From Dysosmobacter sp. Marseille-Q4140 (GTDB lineage Bacteria > Bacillota > Clostridia > Oscillospirales > Oscillospiraceae): DNA of 64,000 nucleotides. The stretch is from NCBI GenBank assembly GCA_018228705.1, contig CP073694.1, positions 2,108,001 to 2,172,000 of the forward strand, given 5' to 3'. Both the position numbers and the translations under genes were made by a program. Under the pieces are notes generated by a model that saw only the letters and a list, made by a program, of their open reading frames with translations, was not told the origin of the DNA and ran no database searches. This document shows, in pieces, positions 51,432-59,762 of this stretch (its first letter is position 1; the number at the start of each line of letters is the position of its first letter).

Positions 51432-53663
51432 ATGCAGACCATCAACCTCAAGCAATATTATCCGTTCTGCACTGAGGACACCCTTGTGGAGGTGTCGGAT
51501 GAAATCGTTGAGGCATTCCTGCTGGACAAGCGGGCCGAGGCCGCCAGGGAGCGCAAGATGTACCGCTACAAGGCCCACTACTCCCTTGACTGTGACGACG
51601 GGATTGAGAAGGCTGCCATCGGCTGGGCGCAGCCATCGCCGGAGGACTACATCGTGCAGAAAGAGGAACAGGCCGAACACGCCGAGCTGATCCGGCGGCT
51701 CTATGAGGCCATTTCCTCTTTGCCCCCAGCGCAGGCCCGCCGCGTCCATGCCCGGTATATGCTGGGGATGAAAGTGAAGGACATTGCCGCGATGGAGGGT
51801 ATCACCCCATCCCAGGCGGGGAAGTCCATCCATGCGGCGCTTCGGCGGCTGCGCCGGTACTTCATACGCCGGAAATGGACAGGCGGCCTATGTTGGCTGG
51901 CGTGCAGGCTGGCGGGAAACCGGCTCAGCGCCCGGTGGCAGTATACCGCTATGAAACTTGTGCCGGTATTCTTACTGTTTCCGGTGGGGTCGTGGCTGCA
52001 GTACTTGGGCGACGCCCTGAAAAGTGCGGCCCAGCTTCCTGAAATGCAACTGCCGCTGATCTTGCCGGAGGCATCCCACGGGGGGCTTCCTGAAGTTGTC
52101 TCCCATACCGCTACAGCAGCCCCCCAGGCGTTTCCGCAGTTGGCGATTTCACCTACCGCCCATCAGGTCCTCATCACGCTGTGGGGTGTGTGCGCGGCAG
52201 CCGTTCTGGTCTGGAAATTTGTGCGATTTGCGGGATTCAGGCGGCGTCTGCGGCAAGCGGGACTGGTGGAACCAGGAGCTAACACGCAGCTTCTCCTCCA
52301 GAACTGTCGTCAAAAACTCGGCGTCCGGAAACCGGTTCAGCTCTGGATCAGTTCGGCAGCGCCGGGCCCCTTCGCCACAGGACTGCTGCATCCGCGTATT
52401 GTTCTGCCGGACCGGGCATTTTCCCAGCGGGAACTGCAGTACATTTTGCTCCATGAGCTGACGCACATCAAATCCGGAGACCTGTGGGTCCGCTGGATCT
52501 CTATGTTGGCGGCAGCAGTGCACTGGTGGAATCCGGCCATTTACCTGTGGAACCGGAAGATGGTGGAGCTGAGCGAAGAGAGCTGCGATGAGCGGGTCGT
52601 GCTGGATTGGCCCTCCCAGGAACGGATCGATTACGGCCGGGTCCTGCTGAAAACGGCCTGCGCTGCGGCGATACCGGAGGGACTGACCACATCGATCTCC
52701 ACAACAAAACTGCTTCAAAGGAGGCTATCGAGAATGTTTCACACCAGGAATCTTACGAAAAAGCAGAAAATGATCTCCGCAGGCGTCATCTTGGCCCTGC
52801 TGGTCTGCGGTTCGGCAGCGGCTCTGGCTGTACAGAGCCCCGTTGTCATCCGGGAGGAATCGAAAGCCGCCGGGCAGACATCCGATTTCGCCAGTTCGCA
52901 GGGAACGGCGTCCGACACGATGGAACAAAAGGATCCGGTTCCTGCTGCGCCCCAGGAAGACTACGGTGAAGTTCAGGAGGACGAGGCATCTGATCCGCCG
53001 GCGAGGGCCGAGCAGGAGCGCGCCCCGGCTTCTTCCAATGCCGCCGGATCGCAGGACGATGCGGATGGACAAAATGCGCAGAGCATAGAGCCCGCGGATG
53101 ACCATACGGCAGACACTTCCATCTATGCAGACGCCGTCCGGGGCGACACGGAGTTGATTCTGGCCCGAGGGGGCACGCTGCTGCCGGACAACGATCTGGG
53201 GTCCTACCGTGAGGTTAACGGCACCTTTTATAAACTTTTTGCAGCCAAAGGAAGCACCCCTAATGTGGTGCGTGTGATGGCAGAATATGACGTTGGAAAT
53301 TGGGAAATTCTGAATTCTTCCGAACAGAAGATTGCCAGCGAAACCCTGGTAAACGGCGAGTACCCCAAAAACAGCCATGGAGAGAGCTATGGATCTTCTG
53401 CCTTGGCAAACTATGTTGGTTATTCCCCAGATTTGATTGCGGCTGTCGGCACTCACGGTGAGTCCGGCTATATTCGGGACGCAGACACGGATGTCATCCC
53501 AGATCTTTCCGCTGAGGAGTGCCCACACGAGTTTATGGTCCCCCTCTACGATTCCGAGGGCGAAGTCATCGGTGAATTCGCTGTTGACTGCGGCGGGCAT
53601 TTCAGCGGCGGCATGACCATAGAAGAGGCAAAAGAGGCAATTGCGGCAGGTCTTGCACCCTGA
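51432..53663 (+). CDS. Fusion of sigma-70-like protein with BlaR1-type M56 metallopeptidase
   Basis: 743 residues in one frame. Residues 1-150 are a full sigma-like unit (MQTINLKQYYPFCTEDTLVE; LPPAQARRVHARYMLGMKVKDIAAMEGITPSQAGKSIHAALRRLRR). Residues 150-467 are an M56 sensor peptidase: membrane helices near 173-190 and 246-266, the zinc motif HELTH at 341-345, SEESCDERVV near 385, and a third helix at 446-467. Residues 470-743 are an extracytoplasmic sensor rich in Gln, Asp and Ala, then a folded region ending CPHEFMVPLYDSEGEVIGEF. No BlaI/MecI repressor is near. The M56 N-terminal helix is partly replaced, so the joint may be a recombination scar or a functional coupling. Confidence 0.8.
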   Translation: MQTINLKQYYPFCTEDTLVEVSDEIVEAFLLDKRAEAARERKMYRYKAHYSLDCDDGIEKAAIGWAQPSPEDYIVQKEEQAEHAELIRRLYEAISSLPPAQARRVHARYMLGMKVKDIAAMEGITPSQAGKSIHAALRRLRRYFIRRKWTGGLCWLACRLAGNRLSARWQYTAMKLVPVFLLFPVGSWLQYLGDALKSAAQLPEMQLPLILPEASHGGLPEVVSHTATAAPQAFPQLAISPTAHQVLITLWGVCAAAVLVWKFVRFAGFRRRLRQAGLVEPGANTQLLLQNCRQKLGVRKPVQLWISSAAPGPFATGLLHPRIVLPDRAFSQRELQYILLHELTHIKSGDLWVRWISMLAAAVHWWNPAIYLWNRKMVELSEESCDERVVLDWPSQERIDYGRVLLKTACAAAIPEGLTTSISTTKLLQRRLSRMFHTRNLTKKQKMISAGVILALLVCGSAAALAVQSPVVIREESKAAGQTSDFASSQGTASDTMEQKDPVPAAPQEDYGEVQEDEASDPPARAEQERAPASSNAAGSQDDADGQNAQSIEPADDHTADTSIYADAVRGDTELILARGGTLLPDNDLGSYREVNGTFYKLFAAKGSTPNVVRVMAEYDVGNWEILNSSEQKIASETLVNGEYPKNSHGESYGSSALANYVGYSPDLIAAVGTHGESGYIRDADTDVIPDLSAEECPHEFMVPLYDSEGEVIGEFAVDCGGHFSGGMTIEEAKEAIAAGLAP

Positions 53664-53681
53664 GTACACGGCAGGAGTGAT

Positions 53682-53885
53682 ATGATGGTTTTCACTGGGG
53701 GCACATCTGCAAAGAGCGATCAAGCAGAGGTATCTTTGGAAACTTATACAGTCTGGATTGGTGCCGTGGAAAAAATTGCGTCTTTTCACTATGTAAAAAA
53801 CTTTAAAGATTGTTCCTTTTCCTGCCACGACCATTTCATGAGTTTTCTCTGTTCCCTGCAGGATCGCGGGTACCGGTTCCAGTAG
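53682..53885 (+). CDS. Small protein downstream of the M56 fusion
   Basis: 67 residues, MMVFTGGTSAKSDQAEVSLE to FMSFLCSLQDRGYRFQ, with GGCAGGAGTGAT before the ATG. It starts 18 bp after the fusion gene. No known domain was recognised. From 53886 to 54166 there is no gene, only a hairpin GGATGGGAAACG / CGTTTCCCATCC (54121-54158) just before the attachment copy. Confidence 0.5.
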   Translation: MMVFTGGTSAKSDQAEVSLETYTVWIGAVEKIASFHYVKNFKDCSFSCHDHFMSFLCSLQDRGYRFQ

Positions 53886-54166
53886 AAGTGCGGCTCTGGT
53901 TGGATCGTCCAATCGCGGGCCTTCTTCATGGAGTCTGTATTCATTTGCTGCACTGTACGCTGTTCAAGTATTTCAATGCCGATTAGAGGATATCATCTGC
54001 CTGCTTTAGCCTATCAAACGATATTTATTTGAGTGACCCAGAGCAGGAAAAACCGAAGCGGAAACAACGGAGCGGTCAGGCCAGGATGAATGCGCAGCCT
54101 CCAGCAAACGGCGTCAAACAGGATGGGAAACGACTCAAACGCATGCCGTTTCCCATCCAGACGGAT

Positions 54167-54250
54167 CTTCACACGCAGAGGGTCACTGGCTCGGAGTCCA
54201 GTAGTCTTACCAAAAAGTTCCTGATTTCTTGCGAAATCAGGAACTTTTTG
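54167..54250. repeat. Degenerate tRNA-Val attachment copy plus tRNA-type terminator
   Basis: 54167-54212 matches the 46-nt attachment core with several changes, including one inserted and one deleted base. The following hairpin AAAAGTTCCTGATTTC / GAAATCAGGAACTTTT and the sequence CTCCGACCAATACGGCGATAG (54290-54310 region) copy the DNA downstream of the real tRNA. It is the left junction of element 3. Confidence 0.8.
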
Positions 54251-54377
54251 CTTTATGGCAAAAAGATTTGCTTCAACTTTCCGCTTCTTCTCCGACCAAT
54301 ACGGCGATAGTTTGGGATAGGAGGCAGCATCGCCAGACAGGAATTTCCCTTCGGGCGCTGCCCTATGCTTTTGGCGG

Positions 54378-54826
54378 TTACATTGCCGTTCCCAATCACC
54401 TCCCTCCATGCTATCCGTCGTCTCCTACATTATGTCCGGTGTGGCGTGGGTGTAGGTACTAAGTGTGAACCTTGCCGAGTAGTGTCCCAGGGTGCCGGAC
54501 AGGGTCTTTACATCCACACCATATTTCGAGACAGCGCTGCGAAAATATGCCTGAGGCCGTGGAATCGAGTACGTCCCGTGCCGATGGCCTTGACGATCTT
54601 CTGGTGGGTATGCCGTAAGGAATCCGAATGAAACATTTTACCCGTCTTGGATAACGGGAACATGTAGGGATTTTCCCGATGCTTGTTGTGCTCCTCCACC
54701 AGCAGGTTTACCGCCTGCTGCGAGACCGGCAGGACGTGGATGAAATTGCGGGTCTTGGGCTGGCTCACCACCAGTTCTCCCTTGGTGCGTGTTACCTGCT
54801 TCGTGTAGGTGCCGCTGTGGTTCGTA
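54378..54826 (-). pseudogene. Decayed integrase, internal deletion
   Basis: It is homologous to the C-terminal third of the integrase at 20303-21460: VVSQPKTRNFIHVLPVSQQA, PYMFPLSKTGKMFHSDSLRHTHQKIVKAIG, and FHGLRHIFAALS (the HDLRH Asp is now Gly). The segment equal to residues about 68-240, with the catalytic Arg, is missing, because the frame jumps from the TRTKGEL region to the SGTHTVK region. The 3' part has frameshifts. It is non-functional and is the integrase relic of element 3. Confidence 0.85.
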
Positions 54827-54846
54827 TTAAAAGCGAAAAAAATTAA

Positions 54847-54881
54847 CAGGCCCTCTGCCGACTTAAGCGGCAGAGGGCCTG
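54847..54881 (-). terminator. Terminator of the lipoprotein gene
   Basis: 14-bp arms CAGGCCCTCTGCCG / CGGCAGAGGGCCTG with the loop ACTTAAG, followed by TTAATTTTTTT on the minus strand. Confidence 0.8.
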
Positions 54882-54897
54882 TTGCATGATTAAGGAA

Positions 54898-55554
54898 TCA
54901 ATCTAAAACTTCTACACTGTCATCTTCACCAATGGCCAGCTTCATATAGGTCATGCTGTCATTTTCATAAATACTGTATACGCCCAAGAAGGCGGTATCC
55001 GGCGCAAGCTCTTCTTTACTGTAAGTCGTGCCGTTAAAGACGAAATCGGGACCATCGGTCACCACACCGACGGCGTATTCCGTCTCCACTGTGACATCTT
55101 CACAGGAAAGGAGCACTTTAACGAAGTTGTCCTCCAGCCCCATGTCCTCTCCGGCTCCGGGCGTAACCTCCTTACAGGTTACAGTGGCCCCATCCCCAAA
55201 GGAACAGCCGCCGCCTAAGATGACCATAGCGTGATAGTCGCCCAGGATCGTAAGGCCGCCGTTGAAAGTGCAGTTGTCAAAATAGATGCCGCTGCGCAAC
55301 TCAATGGAGCCATCCCGTGTACTGGCGGGATCAACCGTTACGGTGACCATCTCATCAAATGTCACATCATAGACTTCGATCGTTTCGCCTGCTTTCAGTT
55401 GATAATCGTACTGTACTTCGGCAGCATCGCCGTTGGAGTCATCTCCCTGGGGTGCATTGGAATCATTGGTGGGTGCAGAGGGGTCTGCGCCGGAACAGGC
55501 GCAAAGCGCCAGCAGCATGGCTGCCATAAGAAATGCAAACAGTTTCTTCATCAT
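54898..55554 (-). CDS. Secreted lipoprotein of unknown function
   Basis: 218 residues. A lipoprotein signal (KKLFAFLMAAMLLALCACSG) ends at a lipobox Cys, followed by an Asp/Asn/Ser-rich linker (SAPTNDSNAPQGDDSNGDAA) and a beta-rich domain (FDEMVTVTVDP, GIYFDNCTFNGGLTILGDYH) reminiscent of short beta-helix turns. No enzyme motif is seen. It lies 35 bp downstream of the beta-helix pseudogene in the same direction, so they may share a surface role. Confidence 0.7.
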   Translation of the reverse strand: MMKKLFAFLMAAMLLALCACSGADPSAPTNDSNAPQGDDSNGDAAEVQYDYQLKAGETIEVYDVTFDEMVTVTVDPASTRDGSIELRSGIYFDNCTFNGGLTILGDYHAMVILGGGCSFGDGATVTCKEVTPGAGEDMGLEDNFVKVLLSCEDVTVETEYAVGVVTDGPDFVFNGTTYSKEELAPDTAFLGVYSIYENDSMTYMKLAIGEDDSVEVLD

Positions 55555-55589
55555 CAAATTTCCTTTCTTCTTGCGTATTTAATGACTGG

Positions 55590-57284
55590 TCATCCCAGTC
55601 GGTTGCCCCAGATGTCCTCATCCAATAAAATGACCGTGCCGGACTCGTCCCCCAGTACCTCCATAGCGGCCTTGGGATCATAGATGTCTGTTTCCAGATT
55701 GGCGCTGTCGCTGTGGATCAGCGGAATGTCAGCGTACTGCACATAGGTATTGCCCTCAAAATCGGGAAAGTACTCCTCTGCATACGTCTGGATGTAAACG
55801 AGGGCCGACCGGGCCACGAAGAACACGTTGTTCCGGATAGCGCATCCCTCCTGAAGATTGGGACCACCCTCATGGGCAAAAGCGGGAGAAAAGCTCTGGT
55901 CCATCCAATCCTCCAAGCCGGTAAAGAACACGAAGTTGTCTTCATACAGGCAGTCAATGAACTGATGATCCGGGTCCGGCTCCTCATCCCAGTTAAAAAA
56001 CGTCAAGCCGGAAGCGCACTGATAGAAAAGATTTCCTGTAAACTGCTTCCCCACCATCAACTGCCGCGTTTCCCCCTGTTGGTCGAAAATCTCCATGCCC
56101 GCGCCAGCGTGATACATGTGATGGACATAGTTGTTCCGGATTTGGATGTTCTCTGTACCACCACCCAGATCTCTGGCCAGACGCTGAATACCCCCACCGT
56201 AGCCGGTTACTGCATCACCGGTGTTATAGGCACCGATCACTCCACCTACCCAGCCTACCTCACAGTTCTGGATGATGATGTCCCGGCCCTCGCCCGCGTT
56301 CACCACTCCGTCTCCGGCAAAACCGATGAACAGGTTGTCCAGCACGCAGCCATCGGCAATGTTATCAAAGAGGGGGCACTGAGTCTGGAACTCAATACTC
56401 TCATAGAGCTCCCCAGGGTTTCCCTCGTCACAGCGGAAGTACAGCGCTCCCACGGGAATATTCCCATCCCACTCCCAGCCGGTGAGAAAAACGGGCAGAG
56501 TGTCCGGCAGGGTGCTGTTCGCCTGGGAGAAGAAGGTCAGGTTTTCCGTCAGCTCCGTTGTCACATCGAAGGGTGCCTGGGAGAGCTGCTCCTCCAGGTC
56601 AAAGTCTTCCGGGGTCCAGTTGGCGGGACCGATGTAGTGGAGAAACTCCGTGCCGCTCCAGTAGCCCAATACCTTCTGGGCGACGATCTCCTCATTGAGC
56701 ACCATAGCGCCGCAGTCTGGCATATCCCGGTGGTAAAGCCAGATCTTCTCCCCGTTTTCTCCCTCCCACCAGAGGGACCAGAGAGCCGAATCTCCTCCGT
56801 TCTCCGGGGACGCACAGATACGGGGCTTTGCTCCCTCCCCGTAAGCGGAGTAGGTCACACCCTCTTTTGTTTCTACGGTGGTGTTCCGCTAGACACCGCC
56901 CCGCTCCAAGAACACCGCGTCGCCGTGCTCCAGCGCAGCCTTGTTGACCCGGTCCAGCGTGGCCCAGGCGGTCTCGGGGCTGAGCCCGTCATTTCCATCA
57001 TCGCCCTTGTTGGACACGTAGTAGGCAGTACCGGTGTAGGTCTCACCGGGAACAAGCGTCTCATCCCACACAATTTGGGTTTCACTGGTCAGGATGGTTT
57101 CCCGTCGCTCCACCGCCTCCTCCAGCAAAGCCGTGGCGGCGGCCACGGCCTCATCCATGGGACCAGCGGAGCTGCCTGCACTTCCGCCCTGGTGACCCGC
57201 TCCCGCACCTGCGGTACATCCGGACAGCAAGAGGACAACGGTCAGCCCCAATAGAATGGACATACCCTGTCGTTTTCTCATCAT
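55590..57284 (-). pseudogene. Right-handed beta-helix lipoprotein with in-frame amber codon
   Basis: From ATG 57284 a lipoprotein signal (ILLGLTVVLLLSGCTAGAG) leads to SETQIVWDETLVPGETYTGT, AYYVSNKGDDGNDGLSPETA and LERGGV. TAG then follows at 56891-56889. The frame continues open as RNTTVETKEGVTYSAYGEGA and 430 more residues with the beta-helix repeats (NLFIGFAGDGVVNAGEGRD, IQIRNNYVHHMYHAGAGMEI) to 55590. The paralogue at 57377 has Trp at the amber position (ERGSVWRG). A TGG to TAG change is likely. If suppressed it would be full length. Confidence 0.75.
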
Positions 57285-57376
57285 AAAGCCCCCCCTGTTC
57301 AGAATGTTGCGTGGGGACAGTGGAAACCGGCGGTGACTTTGCTTTCGCCCGTGCCGCAAACGGCACACAGACACCG

Positions 57377-59629
57377 TCATCCTTCGATCACCACCCCTCT
57401 GTCATCGCCCAGAAGCTCGAGGCCCTCTGTCAGCGTGAGGGCGGTGCCGCTGTCCGCCAGATAAAGACCGGTGCCGCCGGGGCTCTGTACATAGGTGTTG
57501 CCCGTAAAAATACGGCTGTATTCCTCTGAGTACCGGTCCACCAGGATCAGCGCTCCCGAGGCAAAGGCAAAGGTGTTGTTCCGCACCTGCACGGTGCCGT
57601 CATGGGCGCAGGGCCCGCCCTGGAGAACGACTGCGTCACAGAAGGCCTCCTCCCAGATGCTGTTGAACCAGTTGTCCTGACCGGAGTACAGCACCAGATT
57701 GTCCTCCACCGCCATATTCCGGAAGATGTGCCCGTCCACTGCCTTCTCGTCCCAGTTGCACAGGAGAATGGCCTGGGTACAGTATTCTATGAGATTGCCG
57801 GAGATGGTACAGCCTTCCATGGCGGGGCAGTCCTCAAACAACTCCAAGGCGATTCCCTCCTGAAAGGTGTGGTGGACATAGTTATTCCGCACGGTGATGC
57901 CGCTGCCGTTGAAGGCCATGCCGCCGCCGTTGCAGCCCATGGAGCCGCAGTTGTAGGAGATGTGGTCATCCGATCCGGAGGCAGGTCTGTACCCGGTGAC
58001 ATTGCCTCCCATGAAGCCCACCTCCATGTTTTGAAGAAGGCTGTGGTTGCCGGTGGGAATGCCGTTGGCGCTGCCGCTGACGAAGGTCATGGAAGAAAAC
58101 AGGATACACAGATTGTCGTATACCTGGTTGTCGGCAAAGCCGTCCACCAGGGGGAAGGGCTGAATGAACTCGATGCTCTCGTAGAGTTCCCCCGGATTTC
58201 CCGCGTCGCAGCGGAAGTACAGCTTCCCTGTCACATAGTCGTAGCGGCTGTCCGCCTCATTCCAGGTATGGAAAATGCGGTCGTTGTAGAGCCCCTGCCG
58301 GTCCTCCGGGTAGCGCAGGTCCGGGAAGCAGTACCCGTCGGGCAGGTGCTCTTCCACCGAGTAGACGGTCCCCTCCTCCAGAGGCCAGTAGTTCTCGTCC
58401 ACCACCTGATATTCGCTGCCGTTCCAATAGGCTTTGTCCCGGTTTGCCACAGTCTCCTCGTTTAACACGATACCGGCCACCTCGGTCATCTCCGTGGAAT
58501 AGACCCAGATCTTTCTCCCGTCCGCCCCCTCATAGGCGAGGGTCCACTTCTCTTTGCCGGCACCATTTTCCAGGGAGCCCAGAAACCGGGGCTTTTCTCC
58601 CTCCCCGTAGGCAGAGAAGGTGATCCCCTCTGTCCACACGGCCGAGCTGGGCAGACTGACCCCGCGCCACACGCTGCCCCGCTCAAAGAACACCGCGTCG
58701 CCGTATCGAAGCGTCACGTGATCCAGGGCCGCCGGGGTGGCAAAGGCGGTTTCCGGGCTGCGGCCGTCCTGGTCGTCGCTGCCGCCGTTGGAAATATAGT
58801 AGGCCGTGCCGGTGTAGGTCTCACCCTTGACGAAGGTATCGCTTTTGACGATGGCCGTTTCACTGCTCCGGATGGCTTCCCGGCGCTTGTCCGCCTGAGT
58901 TAAAATTGCCTGCACCTCCGGTGTGGAAAAGAAGGCCTCGTCCCGGGCCTCTATGGCCGGTGCGGCACAGCTCTCCTCCGACTCATACAGCCGCAGGACT
59001 GCCAGCGCCGCCTCCTCGATGGTAAAGGGCTGCTCCAGCCGCAGATCCCCGGCCTCGTCAAACTCCAGCAGGGGAAGGCCGGACACCAGGGAGACCCGCC
59101 GCTGGGAGAAGTCATAGGCCGGACCCACATGGTTGTTGTCCGCGCAGCCTTCTCCCAGATCAATGGGGGTGTCCCAGTCGAAGAGGGGATAGTCCATGGT
59201 GACCACCTCCCACACCCGGCCGGCGTATGCCCCAAAACAGTCTCCGGCCAATGCGTTAAAGGAGGCCAGCCCCATGGCCTTTGCCCCAAACAGCAGCGCC
59301 ACCATGCCGCCGTCCCGCCGCATTTCTTCCTCCGGCGCGTCAGCGGTCTCCTCCTCCCACGCCGGCAGCCTGCTCTTGTCATACAGGGAAATTGCCTTCC
59401 CGAGCATGGCGCAAAACTGGGCCCAGGTAACGGCGCTGTCCGGATCTCCCGCATCCTCCGGCAAAAAGCCATACCAGGCGGTACGCTCCCACTCGTCCAT
59501 AGGGATTTCCGCAGATAACTCCTCCGCTTCCACAGTGGCAGTCGGAGCAATAGACTGTTTCTCTGTGCCGCAGGCAGACAGGGAAACCAGAAGGCAAATT
59601 GCCAGAAGAAGAGCAGAAAATCGTCTCAT
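57377..59629 (-). CDS. Secreted right-handed parallel beta-helix lipoprotein
   Basis: 750 residues. The signal and lipobox (LLLAICLLVSLSACGT) are followed by an N-terminal helical domain (about 40-270; WAQFCAMLGKAISLYDKSRL). The motif TYTGTAYYISNGGSDDQDGRSPETAFATPAALD is common at the start of beta-helix carbohydrate-active proteins. A long parallel beta-helix follows (about 470-720; GNHSLLQNMEVGFMGGNVTGY, ITVRNNYVHHTFQEGIALELFEDC). Such folds include polysaccharide lyases and glycosidases, but no catalytic set was recognised. It is a tandem paralogue of the next gene downstream. Confidence 0.8.
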   Translation of the reverse strand: MRRFSALLLAICLLVSLSACGTEKQSIAPTATVEAEELSAEIPMDEWERTAWYGFLPEDAGDPDSAVTWAQFCAMLGKAISLYDKSRLPAWEEETADAPEEEMRRDGGMVALLFGAKAMGLASFNALAGDCFGAYAGRVWEVVTMDYPLFDWDTPIDLGEGCADNNHVGPAYDFSQRRVSLVSGLPLLEFDEAGDLRLEQPFTIEEAALAVLRLYESEESCAAPAIEARDEAFFSTPEVQAILTQADKRREAIRSSETAIVKSDTFVKGETYTGTAYYISNGGSDDQDGRSPETAFATPAALDHVTLRYGDAVFFERGSVWRGVSLPSSAVWTEGITFSAYGEGEKPRFLGSLENGAGKEKWTLAYEGADGRKIWVYSTEMTEVAGIVLNEETVANRDKAYWNGSEYQVVDENYWPLEEGTVYSVEEHLPDGYCFPDLRYPEDRQGLYNDRIFHTWNEADSRYDYVTGKLYFRCDAGNPGELYESIEFIQPFPLVDGFADNQVYDNLCILFSSMTFVSGSANGIPTGNHSLLQNMEVGFMGGNVTGYRPASGSDDHISYNCGSMGCNGGGMAFNGSGITVRNNYVHHTFQEGIALELFEDCPAMEGCTISGNLIEYCTQAILLCNWDEKAVDGHIFRNMAVEDNLVLYSGQDNWFNSIWEEAFCDAVVLQGGPCAHDGTVQVRNNTFAFASGALILVDRYSEEYSRIFTGNTYVQSPGGTGLYLADSGTALTLTEGLELLGDDRGVVIEG

Positions 59630-59671
59630 GATGCCGTGATCCTTTCTCGCGGGATAGGTTAAAAAAGAGAA

Positions 59672-59709
59672 ATTCCCCAAAGAGGGCCGTATGCTCCTCT
59701 TTGGGGAAT
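59672..59709 (-). terminator. Terminator of the kinase operon
   Basis: 14-bp arms ATTCCCCAAAGAGG / CCTCTTTGGGGAAT, followed on the minus strand by TCTCTTTTTTAACC. Confidence 0.8.
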
Positions 59710-59762
59710 AGTTTATCATACACGCCTGAATATCGGGTGCGCAGTCTGCGCACCGAATCTTT

